Source: Lachnospiraceae bacterium
GTDB taxonomy: Bacteria; Bacillota; Clostridia; Lachnospirales; Lachnospiraceae
Direction: 5' to 3'
Assembly (NCBI GenBank): GCA_910574285.1
Contig: CAJTAL010000001.1
Coordinates: forward strand, 62,001 to 126,000
DNA: 64,000 nt
Below the pieces are notes generated by a model. That model was given only the letters and a program-made list of their open reading frames with translations, was not told where the DNA came from and did no database searches. The translations under genes were made by a program, and so were the position numbers. Shown here one piece after another: positions 53,166 to 61,685 of the stretch (position 1 is its first letter; every line of letters starts with the position of its first letter).

Positions 53166-55547
53166 CTACACCGCTTCCTTGTACGCTTTGCTGCCTGTCT
53201 CTTTACAACTTATTTCTTCACAGCCTGTTCTCTCCGGACCATTCTGCTTTCTCCACTCTATCCCGATCGCCTCAAGCCTCTTCACCTGGTCTTCCTGTAA
53301 TGTCTTTCCCTTTCTTTTCCCGGCATACACCTGCTTCTGCTCATTGACCCACTTCGCAAGCCAGACGCCCTCTGCCCGGTACTTCGATGGAATATTTAAA
53401 TTCCTATGCTCCTCATAGTAGGCTTTCGCCAGCTTATACCGCATCTCCCAGGGATCCGGTTTCACCCAGACCATTCCGAGTTCTTCCAATTGCTTCTGTT
53501 GATCCGGAGAATGCTTCTCTTTGCCCTTCTCGCGCCGGTCGGCTATCCAGCTCCCAAGCTTATACCCGGACGGACTGACGTAAGCCACCGGCACCTTCAG
53601 ATTTCCATAAGCTTCATAGAAAGCTTTTGCTTCCGCATATCCTTTATCCCACTTCTGCTCAGGCTTCGTCTTCCAGACCATGCCGATGGCATCCAGACGA
53701 TCGATCTGCTCCTGTGTAAGTCTCGCCCCGTTGGTCATCCCTTTGCGGATTAACCTCTGCCTGCGGAGCCATCCTCCGATCTTTAGTCCTCCCGGCGAAC
53801 AATATGCATTTGGAATATCCAGATTTCCGTGCATCCGGTAATACTGCAGGCATTCTGCAAAATTTTCTTCCCAGATATAGTCCGTTACATCCCAGATCAT
53901 CCCGATTCCGTTTAATGCCTTTACTCTTTCTTCTGTCAGATACGTTCTCTGGATTCCGCTCTTTTGGTATGTCCGAAGCTGGCAGATCCATGCGCCCAGC
54001 CGGATTCCCGAATCGGTCACCTTACTGGCATTGATATTCAAATCTCCGTGCTCTTCGTAATATGCCGCCGCTTCTTTAAAATACCGCTCCCACGACAGAT
54101 CCCGGTAACTTCCCCAGACCATCCCGATACGGTCTAACCTGCGGATACGCTCTTCGCCCAGCATCCCGTATTTATCTCCGGCGCGGACTCTGCGCTGCGT
54201 GAGTATCCACTGCCCAAGCCCGTATCCCTCTTCCGTCTGATACCTCACCGGCACTTCCAGGTTCCCGTTCTTTTGATAATACTGTCTCGCGTATTCATAC
54301 ATCAGATCCCAGCTTGCGGTCAGAGTTTCTTCTAATCTTTCAAACAGCGCGATACAGTCTGACACTTCGCCTGTCACCTTGAAATGTTCATTGACGATTT
54401 CATCTTCCCTGCCGAGGAAATGATAATATGATGCAGCCGCCTGCATCTCTTCCTCAATCGTGCCGATACTGTAAAGATTCTCTATATTTAATACGATGTC
54501 AAAGATAACCGCATCCTTCTTCTTACTTGCCGAAAGCGCCCGGCCGATCTGTTGTTTGTAGATGATGGGCGACACCGTGGGTCTAAGCAGGATCACACCG
54601 TCAATATCCTCTACATGGATCCCCTCGTTAAGCATATCAATACAGTACAGAAGCCGCAGATGGCCACTTCCGTCCGCCTTAAATTCGGCAAATGCACGGT
54701 TCGTCTCCGGATCCTCCGAATAGGCCGAATAGATATGAGGAGAATGATCTATTTTCCCGAACCATTTCGGTGCTTTTTCCATCATTTCCGTCATATGTTC
54801 GTAATTCGCGCAGAAGACGATATATTTCCCAGCCTTATGCTTCATATACTTATAGAAGATCTCTTCTATCCCGTCCGCTTTCTCAAGAGCTCGGCGAAGT
54901 GCTTCTAACTGCTTCTCCCCTTCATCCCGTACGGCTTTACTCTTTGCTGTCCGTACCCTTTTCTGGTATTTTTCCAGATCCTTCCGATAAGAGAACACGG
55001 AGAGTACGTATTCGGGAGGGTTCAGGATGCCCCTCACGATTGCCTCCCCGAGAGTCATCTCTGAAGCCACATTTCCACTAAACAGCTCATCTGACATATC
55101 CCTCTGATTATCCAGATAACGGATGGCCGTCGCTGAGAGCCCCAGTACCTGAGCCTTGGGATACATTTCCAGAAGATTCCTGACTCCCTGTCCCCAGATC
55201 TTTGCACCGCAGCGGTGAAACTCATCCAAGACAATATAATCCGGACAGACTTCCTCAAGCTCCGCCCCTGTCATAGACATCAGTTTCGCATAAGTATAGA
55301 ACCTGATGTTCGCCATCTCATCTATTTGCTCATCCGCCTGCAGATTCTCCACCTGTGTCCGAAAGATATATTCCGACGGCGAAAGCCAGCAGACCGTCTT
55401 ATCCGGATGATCCTCACACAGCTTAAATCCGATAAAGGATTTCCCTGTCCCGGTGGGATGTATGACCGCCGCTTTCCCTGCGGTCTCAAGCATCTGAAGA
55501 GCCGCCTGGTAGGCTTTCTGATTATGCTCATATAATACGATTGCCAT
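53166..55547 (-). CDS. DEAD/DEAH-type helicase with five helicase-associated repeats
   Basis: 793 residues from the ATG at 55547, supported by AAAGGAGCTGCAGAC; an in-frame extension to 55622 is less likely. Motif I HPTGTGKSFIGFKL, motif II VLDEFHRC (DExH), motif III LSATA, and motif VI QQIGRALSASKK are intact. The last 400 residues hold five copies of the helicase-associated (HA) repeat, each about 65-70 residues, of the form W-YxxAxxYYxxxGNLxVPxxY-GxxLGxWIxxQR-LDxIGMVW. A superfamily 2 translocase of unknown target; not linked to the capsule operon by sequence. Confidence 0.88.
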   Translation of the reverse strand: MAIVLYEHNQKAYQAALQMLETAGKAAVIHPTGTGKSFIGFKLCEDHPDKTVCWLSPSEYIFRTQVENLQADEQIDEMANIRFYTYAKLMSMTGAELEEVCPDYIVLDEFHRCGAKIWGQGVRNLLEMYPKAQVLGLSATAIRYLDNQRDMSDELFSGNVASEMTLGEAIVRGILNPPEYVLSVFSYRKDLEKYQKRVRTAKSKAVRDEGEKQLEALRRALEKADGIEEIFYKYMKHKAGKYIVFCANYEHMTEMMEKAPKWFGKIDHSPHIYSAYSEDPETNRAFAEFKADGSGHLRLLYCIDMLNEGIHVEDIDGVILLRPTVSPIIYKQQIGRALSASKKKDAVIFDIVLNIENLYSIGTIEEEMQAAASYYHFLGREDEIVNEHFKVTGEVSDCIALFERLEETLTASWDLMYEYARQYYQKNGNLEVPVRYQTEEGYGLGQWILTQRRVRAGDKYGMLGEERIRRLDRIGMVWGSYRDLSWERYFKEAAAYYEEHGDLNINASKVTDSGIRLGAWICQLRTYQKSGIQRTYLTEERVKALNGIGMIWDVTDYIWEENFAECLQYYRMHGNLDIPNAYCSPGGLKIGGWLRRQRLIRKGMTNGARLTQEQIDRLDAIGMVWKTKPEQKWDKGYAEAKAFYEAYGNLKVPVAYVSPSGYKLGSWIADRREKGKEKHSPDQQKQLEELGMVWVKPDPWEMRYKLAKAYYEEHRNLNIPSKYRAEGVWLAKWVNEQKQVYAGKRKGKTLQEDQVKRLEAIGIEWRKQNGPERTGCEEISCKETGSKAYKEAV

Positions 55548-55618
55548 GTCTGCAGCTCCTTTCCCTGCACCATCTGTATAGAAGCTGCTATCGTCAGCCT
55601 CTTCATACGTCATAAAGC

Positions 55619-55714
55619 GCAATTGCTGATGTCCGCAGCTTATTCATGCGTTAGGACATGCAACTGCCGACATCCGCAGCCTATTCTTACGTTAAGACAT
55701 GCAACTGCCGATGG
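55619..55714. repeat. 41-bp direct repeats upstream of the helicase
   Basis: Units start at 55619, 55660 and 55701 (GCAAYTGCYGAY...), two full copies about 85% identical and the start of a third. The third unit begins exactly at the first base of the 83-bp inverted repeat, and its GCAACTGCCGATGG is the end of the MATE coding sequence in reverse. Confidence 0.75.
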
Positions 55715-55783
55715 CTGCTTCTTCCCAGATTCTGCATATACTTCGATAAAAATGTAATGAAGTACAATACTTCATTACATTTT
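55701..55783. repeat. 83-bp perfect inverted repeat, left arm (partner 56114-56196)
   Basis: Reverse complement of 56114-56196 over all 83 bp. The right arm is the natural 3' end of the MATE gene plus its terminator, so this left arm is an inverted copy. It brings the hairpin AATGTAATGAAGTA/TACTTCATTACATT followed on the minus strand by TTTTTATC, a terminator lying between the helicase promoter and the helicase start. The 330 bp between the arms (55784-56113) hold the helicase promoter and no gene. Confidence 0.9.
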
Positions 55784-55823
55784 TTTTATGTAAAAAATTG
55801 TCTGAATTTCATTTATCTTCGTT

Positions 55824-55860
55824 ATATTACCATGCCAAAATGGTTTTGTCAACATTTTGG
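55824..55860 (-). promoter_or_regulatory. Helicase promoter with overlapping inverted repeat
   Basis: Minus strand TTGACA (55847-55852), 17 bp, TAATAT (55824-55829). The inverted repeat CCAAAATG-N10-CATTTTGG (55835-55860) spans the -35 element and could be an operator. Confidence 0.7.
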
Positions 55861-56113
55861 AAGGGTATGCAGGGGGATTTATGTAGGATTCTAATGGCAT
55901 TTCTGTTAAATTTCTCTATAAAATCATAATATTCTTGTTATATCCATTTTATTACGATTCTATTTCTAGTCAAATCGGTGTCAATTTTTTTAATGAAAAT
56001 CCGTGTATTTACCGGGGGTTCAGCCTTTTTATCATGCCGGTTCCGATTCTGATTGCAGTCAAAATTCTGGTCAAAAAATTGAAAATCCTCAGGAAATCAG
56101 CGGGGAAACAGCG

Positions 56114-56196
56114 AAAATGTAATGAAGTATTGTACTTCATTACATTTTTATCGAAGTATATGCAGAATCTGGGAAGAAGCAGCCATCGGCAGTTGC
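56114..56196. repeat. 83-bp perfect inverted repeat, right arm, including the MATE terminator
   Basis: Covers the last 16 codons of the MATE gene, its stop (56148-56150) and a 14-bp-stem hairpin at about 56116-56146 that ends MATE transcription with TTTT on the minus strand. Confidence 0.9.
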
Positions 56197-57551
56197 TCTC
56201 CCGCCGTTTGAACAGGCATTCCATTCATCTGACATTGCCGTATAATCCAATAGTACATAACTATCAGAAGTCCTGCTGCCAGCACCCATGCCGCCGGGCT
56301 TGCCAGACAGATTCCCATATAACTTCCGAAGTGGGACGCGATCAGCGCCGCCCCACTTCGTCCGACCAACTCCGCGATACCTGCGGTCATCGGCATAATC
56401 CCATATCCCATTCCCTGGATCCCATTACGAAAGACATTTACAATCGAAAGAAAGATAAATGACACCGCCGAGCATCGCAGAAATGTATCTACATAAGCAG
56501 TAATCTGACTCACATTCTCAGATACAAACAGTATGGTCATGGATTTTCCTGCAAAAAAGACCAGGATTCCCGTAACAATGGCATAGACTCCTCCCATCCA
56601 GGACGCGCTTGCGAATCCCCGGCGGATTCTGTCTATCCTTCCTGCTCCCGCGTTCTGGGCACAATAGGTCGACATTGCTGTTCCCAGCGCGACATATGCC
56701 TGGGTCACGATCTGCTCGATCTTAGTAGCGGCCGAGAAACCTGCCACAGCCACAGAACCAAGCATATTCAATGCCGACTGCACCACAATGGTTCCTATCG
56801 CCGTGATCGAATACTGGAACGCCATCGGAAATCCGATCTTCATCTGCCATCTTGCAAGATCCCAGTCTATCCTCCAGTCCTCTTTTTGCAAATGCAGTTC
56901 CGGAACCTTTTTCACAATGTATACCAGACACAAAAAACCCGATATCCCCTGGGATATCACAGTCGCATACGCCGCCCCTTTCGCTCCCATATGAAAGACG
57001 ATGATAAACAGTAAATCCAGTATAACATTCAACACCGCTGACAGACACAGAAAATACAAGGGACGTTTACTGTCTCCGACAGCTCTTAAAACACTCGCCA
57101 GCAAGTTGTACAGTACCTGCGCGGCGATTCCGCCGCATATGACCATGATGTAGCCGTATGCCTGCCCGAACATATCTTTCGGCGTGTTCATCCATCTCAG
57201 TACGTTCTTCATCATCAGCATACTCAATACGGTAAAAAGAACCGATACGGCCGCGGACAGAAGCATTGCCGAAGCAACGGACTTCCGCATCGCCGTCTGA
57301 TTTCCCGCGCCATAGTGCTGAGCCGTCACCACGGTAAATCCTGCCGTCATCCCGATCAGGAAGCCTAAGATCAGAAACATCAGCGTTCCGCAGGCGCCTA
57401 CTGCCGCCAGCGCTGAATTTCCTACGAACTTTCCCACGATAATCGTATCTGCCATGCTGTAAAATTGTTGAAATACATTTCCAATAAAGATAGGAAGCGT
57501 GAAATGAAATATCATCTTTGCCGGTCTTCCTGTCGTCATGTCTCTTGTCAT
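56148..57551 (-). CDS. MATE family efflux transporter
   Basis: 467 residues, twelve membrane helices. Family landmarks: FTLPIFIGNVFQQFYSMADTIIVGKFVG, GMTAGFTVVTAQHYGAGN, STYCAQNAGAGRIDRIRRGF. A cation-coupled exporter of drugs or metabolites. GAGGAGGATGTGAATC precedes the ATG. The final 16 codons lie in the 83-bp inverted repeat, so the extreme C-terminus may have been shaped by that event. Confidence 0.93.
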   Translation of the reverse strand: MTRDMTTGRPAKMIFHFTLPIFIGNVFQQFYSMADTIIVGKFVGNSALAAVGACGTLMFLILGFLIGMTAGFTVVTAQHYGAGNQTAMRKSVASAMLLSAAVSVLFTVLSMLMMKNVLRWMNTPKDMFGQAYGYIMVICGGIAAQVLYNLLASVLRAVGDSKRPLYFLCLSAVLNVILDLLFIIVFHMGAKGAAYATVISQGISGFLCLVYIVKKVPELHLQKEDWRIDWDLARWQMKIGFPMAFQYSITAIGTIVVQSALNMLGSVAVAGFSAATKIEQIVTQAYVALGTAMSTYCAQNAGAGRIDRIRRGFASASWMGGVYAIVTGILVFFAGKSMTILFVSENVSQITAYVDTFLRCSAVSFIFLSIVNVFRNGIQGMGYGIMPMTAGIAELVGRSGAALIASHFGSYMGICLASPAAWVLAAGLLIVMYYWIIRQCQMNGMPVQTAGEQLPMAASSQILHILR

Positions 57552-57744
57552 GATTCACATCCTCCTCTTTTCTGCCGCAGCCTCAAAATAAAAAACTTTT
57601 TCTATTATATAAAATCCACTTTTTTTAGGCAATATAATATCCTGACAAAAAAAATAAAGAATTCTTCTTTTTCCTCAGCAGTTTTTCAATATTTTGTTAT
57701 TTTTCGCGGGTAAGAGAGAAATCTTTCCGGAGGCATCCTGCTCA

Positions 57745-57855
57745 ATGGAACTCGTTATGGACAAACGGCGGTGGTTTTCGTTGAACAACAATTATACCGC
57801 TAAAAGCAGTAAGCCGTCACTATTGGTAGTAGTGGCGGCTATTTCTTTCCCCTGA
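57745..57855 (+). other. Structured gap with hairpin and 36-codon ORF
   Basis: In the 540-bp gap between the MATE and phosphoesterase genes, AGCCGTCACTA (57812-57822) pairs over 11 bp (one G-T) with TAGTGGCGGCT (57830-57840), followed by ATTTCTTT. An ORF at 57745-57855 (MELVMDKRRWFSLNNN ... VVVAAISFP) spans it and is probably incidental. The hairpin resembles the terminator part of type I toxin loci but no toxin peptide is present. A 14-bp near tandem (ATATGTTATGAA) lies at about 57953-57978; the rest shows nothing. Confidence 0.35.
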
Positions 57856-58090
57856 AAATCTGACAAAGCAGACTGATAAGGGCAATTTTTATTCATTCAA
57901 TCCACAATTAAGCTATGTCGGATATGTCAGATATTTGTAAAGCTGAACCTGAATATGTTATGAAATATGTTATGAAATGTCAGTATCCTTTCATTTGGGT
58001 GGATCGGTTTACCTCTATCTTATTCACAATCCCTTCCGCACTGACTCCCGGATGAGTCACACGGATACGGCAGATATCCTCTACAAAATC

Positions 58091-58702
58091 CTACCCCACT
58101 CCAAGCTCCCTGCTTATTCTGTCGACCTTATGCCCCTTATCCATTCTCTTCATGATATTCCGGACCATTCTGCACAGATCTGACGGCAGATCCATCGGCG
58201 CGCTCCCTATCGCATCCTTACGGATAATATCCGAACCCTTTTCATCAGAAATATCCATTCTCTCCACAGATATCTTCTCATTCTCCAGGTACAGAACCGC
58301 CATTGTAATATCTAACCGAAACCTTCTTCTTCCGCAGCTTCCCGGATTCAGCCAGAGTCTTCCGTCTCTCCATTCTTCCGTATATCTGTGCGAATGTCCA
58401 TAAAGAAGTACCCGGCAATCCCCCGGTTCCTCCGGCAGATCTGCCTTATCATGAACTGCGCAGAACTTCACATTTCCCAAAACAAATTCCAGATGCTCCG
58501 GCAGCGACGCTGCCCAACTTCCGTCATTATTTCCCCTTACCAGAAATATCTGAGTATCCGCGGAAACAGAAGTTCTGATCTCATCTATTATTTTCTGCGT
58601 ATGATAATCGCCGCAATGGATAACCGCGTCACAATCTCCAAGCATTTCCCGAACCCCCGGACGAAGTAATCCATGGGTATCTGACAGTACCAGAATCTTC
58701 AT
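58091..58702 (-). CDS. YfcE/MJ0936-type metallophosphoesterase
   Basis: 203 residues from the ATG at 58702 with AAGGAGAAGAAG upstream. Metal-binding motifs in order: LSDTHG, HCGDYHT, VRGNND, GHSH. Hydrolyses phosphodiesters; physiological substrate unknown. The C-terminal 65 residues are an unusual tail for this compact family (VERMDISDEKGSDIIRKDA onward), possibly a divergent addition. Confidence 0.88.
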   Translation of the reverse strand: MKILVLSDTHGLLRPGVREMLGDCDAVIHCGDYHTQKIIDEIRTSVSADTQIFLVRGNNDGSWAASLPEHLEFVLGNVKFCAVHDKADLPEEPGDCRVLLYGHSHRYTEEWRDGRLWLNPGSCGRRRFRLDITMAVLYLENEKISVERMDISDEKGSDIIRKDAIGSAPMDLPSDLCRMVRNIMKRMDKGHKVDRISRELGVG

Positions 58703-58929
58703 CTTCTTCTCCTTAAAAAAACATATTACAGGCATTATTATAAACCAAAAGAAGAAATTTACAAGGAGAACTAATGATATTCCAAGTCACGATTCCAAGT
58801 CACCTTTGCCCGTCTCCTGCCACAGACACTGGAACTTCTCATCTCGATCCCTCTGGTTGGCCAGCCGAGATTTATTCTAACCTTATTATCTGTTATTAAC
58901 AAATACTCATATCGCATATGTTTCCATAC

Positions 58930-58959
58930 TTGATAGGCATATTAAAAATATGTTACAAT
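58930..58959 (+). promoter_or_regulatory. Candidate promoter of the LysR gene
   Basis: TTGATA (58930-58935), 18-bp spacer, TACAAT (58954-58959), about 60 bp before the ATG. From 58703 to 58929 no gene is visible; the short stretch CCAAGTCACGATTCCAAGTCAC near 58782-58803 is a small direct repeat. Confidence 0.5.
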
Positions 58960-59020
58960 ATACGCGTCAACAGATGATGCGTTTTACGCCCACACGAAAA
59001 TTATACCCGAGGTGAATGAT

Positions 59021-59911
59021 ATGGAATTACGTGTTCTGCAATATTTCCTTGCTGTTACAAGGGAACAAAGTATTTCCGGAGCCGCTGAAGCGCTCCATTT
59101 ATCCCAACCCACGCTCTCGCGCCAGTTAAAGGAAATGGAGGAAGAACTGGGAAAACAACTGATCATCCGCGGCAACCGCCGGATTACTCTGACTGATGAA
59201 GGAATCATTCTCCGCAAAAGAGCGGAAGAAATCATGGAATTGGTAAGAAAGACAGAGAACGAAATCACATTGTCCAATGACTATATTGCCGGCGACATTA
59301 CGGTTGGCGCCGGTGAAACAAACGGTGTACGCTTTCTCACAAAGACTGCCAGGGCACTGCAGGAGGATTTTCCAGATGTCCATTTCCACATCATAAGCGG
59401 AGACAGCGCAAGCGTGCTTGAAAATCTTGACCGCGGGTTAATTGATTTTGGTCTGGTATTCGGTGATGTAGATACCAGTAAATATCACACGCTGGAGGTT
59501 CCATATAAAGATACCTGGGGTGTCCTTATGCGCTATGATGCTGATTTAGCCGTGAAAGAATTTATTTCATCGGAAGATCTGCATGACAAACCGCTGATTT
59601 TCTCCCGTCAGCGGTCAAGTAAATCTTCCTTGATTAAATGGCTTGGAAAAAATTATGATGAGTTGAACATTGTCGGGACATACAACCTTTTATTTAATGG
59701 CTCCCTTATGGTAAAAGACGGAATGGGGTATGCCCTGTGTTTCGATAAAATTATCAATATTACAGAGAACAGCAGCCTGTGCTTCCGGCCGTTAATGCCA
59801 GGACTTTCCGAGAGTATGCATATTATCTGGAAAAAGTATCAGATATTCCCAAAAGCAGTTGAGAAATTCCTGCTTAAAATGCAGCAGTTTTCAGGCAGCA
59901 GAACCTATTAA
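59021..59911 (+). CDS. LysR-family transcriptional regulator
   Basis: 296 residues from the ATG at 59021; GAGGTGA 6 nt upstream is its ribosome binding site, so the GTG at 59012 is rejected. N-terminal winged helix MELRVLQYFLAVTREQSISG, AAEALHLSQPTLSRQLKEME, then a type 2 periplasmic-binding-fold effector domain (DITVGAGETNGVRFL, DFGLVFGDVD). LysR regulators usually control a divergent gene; here the divergent neighbour is the phosphoesterase 320 bp away, a weak link. Confidence 0.92.
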   Translation: MELRVLQYFLAVTREQSISGAAEALHLSQPTLSRQLKEMEEELGKQLIIRGNRRITLTDEGIILRKRAEEIMELVRKTENEITLSNDYIAGDITVGAGETNGVRFLTKTARALQEDFPDVHFHIISGDSASVLENLDRGLIDFGLVFGDVDTSKYHTLEVPYKDTWGVLMRYDADLAVKEFISSEDLHDKPLIFSRQRSSKSSLIKWLGKNYDELNIVGTYNLLFNGSLMVKDGMGYALCFDKIINITENSSLCFRPLMPGLSESMHIIWKKYQIFPKAVEKFLLKMQQFSGSRTY

Positions 59912-59996
59912 AGTAATGAAGTGTATCAAAGTAGAAAATGCATTTTCAAGATGCTGCTTTTCAGTTATAAATAGCGAGAGGAAAGCAGGTGGATTC

Positions 59997-60152
59997 ATGG
60001 CATATGCATTACAAGATGAAAAGGTTAGAGATGTCGCTAATCATGAAAGATTACTTAAGATGCTTGACAGGGGTATTGACGATATGGAAGCCGGGAGGGA
60101 ATTGCCATTGGCAGAAGCTTTTGTTAAAATTACTGAATTAAGGAACAGATAA
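59997..60152 (+). CDS. Small antitoxin-like protein, 51 residues
   Basis: From the ATG at 59997 (AGGTGG 6 nt upstream): MAYALQDEKVRDVANHERLL then KMLDRGIDDMEAGRELPLAE and AFVKITELRNR. The C-terminal pattern (LxxGIxDMEAGRELPLxEAFxK) resembles the C-terminal toxin-binding part of short ParD/RelB-type antitoxins. No toxin gene follows; it ends at a tRNA terminator. Solitary antitoxin or unrelated helical protein. Confidence 0.5.
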   Translation: MAYALQDEKVRDVANHERLLKMLDRGIDDMEAGRELPLAEAFVKITELRNR

Positions 60153-60160
60153 AAATTCCA

Positions 60161-60195
60161 AAAAGAAAAACCCTGTAAATTCATGATTTACAAGG
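60161..60195 (-). terminator. Terminator of the tRNA-Leu transcript
   Basis: Minus strand CCTTGTAAAT-CATGA-ATTTACAGGG then TTTTTCTTTTT, 16 bp downstream of the tRNA. Confidence 0.8.
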
Positions 60196-60211
60196 CTTCC
60201 CAAGGGTTAAA

Positions 60212-60295
60212 TGCGGAAGATGGGACTTGAACCCACACAGCTCGAAAGCTACAAGATCCTTAGTCTTGCTCGTCTGCCAGTTCCGACACTTCCGC
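60212..60295 (-). tRNA. tRNA-Leu (anticodon AAG)
   Basis: 84 nt. Acceptor arms GCGGAAG and CTTCCGC with discriminator A, GGTTCAAGTCC T-arm, long variable arm of a class II tRNA, and anticodon stem CAAGA/TCTTG enclosing CTAAGGA, giving anticodon AAG (60259-60261). The 3' CCA is not encoded. A34 would need conversion to inosine to read CUU/CUC. Confidence 0.93.
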
Positions 60296-60382
60296 AAGTG
60301 ACATATCAACTGTCCATGGATTATCATACTACATAAACACTAAGATGTCAACAAAAAAATAACTATTTTTTCCCTATTTTTT

Positions 60383-60922
60383 TCATCTCTTATGTAAAAT
60401 CTTATGCCTGATATAACAATAGGTCTTTTCTTCTCCTTCCCGTGCAAGCATCTTAAGTAAAAAATGCAGGCGCTTTGCCGTGTCCGGATGAACCATTCTT
60501 CCCAGCCTTGCCGCGCCCCTCTCATAATACTCAAGGGGATGTGAATCCTTGTATTTGCTTCCCTGATAAGTCTTAGAAGCGGCAACCCGGTCGATGAACA
60601 TCTCTACAACATATTTCACAGGCATCTTCATACCGATAATCCCATCCTCCCGATCGGTACTATAATCAAGCCAATATTCGTAATGATGCTTGTTCCGGCC
60701 CTTATGATGCAGCCATGCCCCGGAATACCCTATACTCTCCCTCTCCGCATTATTCGGGCTTCTGTTGCCCTGATAATACTTACAGCCCACCAGGAATTCT
60801 GCGGGCGTATACTTTGACAGATCATGAAGAAGCCCCTGCTTATAGAGCCCGACTTTAAAGCAGCCCTTCATAACCAATATTTTATGATGTGTGATCGTCT
60901 TAAAATGTTTCCATGCTTTCAT
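60383..60922 (-). CDS. DUF5662 family protein
   Basis: 179 residues from the ATG at 60922 (MKAWKHFKTITHHK), with GGAG upstream; a longer frame to 60991 is possible. GLLHDLSKYTPAEFLVGCKYYQG, AWLHHKGRNKHHYEYWLDY and MPVKYVVEMFIDRVAASKTY match this Firmicutes family, whose clustered His/Asp residues suggest an HD-like metal site. Function not established. Confidence 0.8.
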   Translation of the reverse strand: MKAWKHFKTITHHKILVMKGCFKVGLYKQGLLHDLSKYTPAEFLVGCKYYQGNRSPNNAERESIGYSGAWLHHKGRNKHHYEYWLDYSTDREDGIIGMKMPVKYVVEMFIDRVAASKTYQGSKYKDSHPLEYYERGAARLGRMVHPDTAKRLHFLLKMLAREGEEKTYCYIRHKILHKR

Positions 60923-61013
60923 ATTCTCTCTTACTCCTGCCCTTGCAAAGAACCTCTGCTTCAATCCAAATCTCCTGGAGTCCGCTTTCAATCTACATTA
61001 TATCAGCAAACTT

Positions 61014-61685
61014 CTATCTTAGACCTGCTATCTTAACTATCAAAAATAATATCATCAAATGCAGCGGGTAGAAGAGATAAAAGAAATATTTCATACTTCT
61101 GCCCCGCTCTCCGTTGTACAGGGCCAATGGTATCGCAGCCAACACCCCGTACTCCTGAATCGGATTATTCCAAAGAAAATTCCACAGCGCTCCCGCCGCC
61201 AGATTCACCCACCGATATTCACGCAGGAAATAGAACATACTGATCAGCAGGATCCCTTTAAAACTGTAATCCGTCTTCAAAATCACCGCAGCCCACATAA
61301 ATAACATGACTTCCAGTACTTTAACCGGCCACTCCCCGCCTCTCTCAAGCAGATACAGAAGCATCACGCCTAAGAGTAAAGTAAAGAATACGTTCTGCCC
61401 TCCGAACTCCAGCATTTCTCCATGAAACGCAAGATCATACGGAACTTCCGATACTGCCGCAAATATTCCGAGTCTCAGCATATACAGGCGGATATCATGC
61501 GTATAATGGACGCCTTCCACCAACAGGAAGCAGAAGATCGGAAACGCCAGCCTCCCTATATACCGAAATGTCCATTCATCAGGAAAGAATACAGCGCCGA
61601 CATGATCAATTACCATCGTGACGATCGCGATCCACTTCAATTGATACGACGTCAGACCTATTCTCTTCTTTTTTGTCTGTTCCAT
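61014..61685 (-). CDS. TraX-like integral membrane protein
   Basis: 223 residues from the ATG at 61685; a GTG start at 61697 is an alternative. LTSYQLKWIAIVTMVIDHVGAVFFPD, RYIGRLAFPIFCFLLVEG and RLGIFAAVSEVPYDLAF are TraX-family signatures; about eight membrane helices. TraX proteins relate to membrane acyltransferases. Overlaps the GlgX-like gene by 80 bp in another frame, an unusually long overlap. Confidence 0.87.
   Translation of the reverse strand: MEQTKKKRIGLTSYQLKWIAIVTMVIDHVGAVFFPDEWTFRYIGRLAFPIFCFLLVEGVHYTHDIRLYMLRLGIFAAVSEVPYDLAFHGEMLEFGGQNVFFTLLLGVMLLYLLERGGEWPVKVLEVMLFMWAAVILKTDYSFKGILLISMFYFLREYRWVNLAAGALWNFLWNNPIQEYGVLAAIPLALYNGERGRSMKYFFYLFYPLHLMILFLIVKIAGLR

Noticed and set aside
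57745-57855. 36-codon ORF as a real gene or toxin
   Set aside because: Ribosome binding site too distant, half the coding sequence is a hairpin-terminator, and the peptide lacks the single-helix-plus-basic-tail layout of type I toxins.
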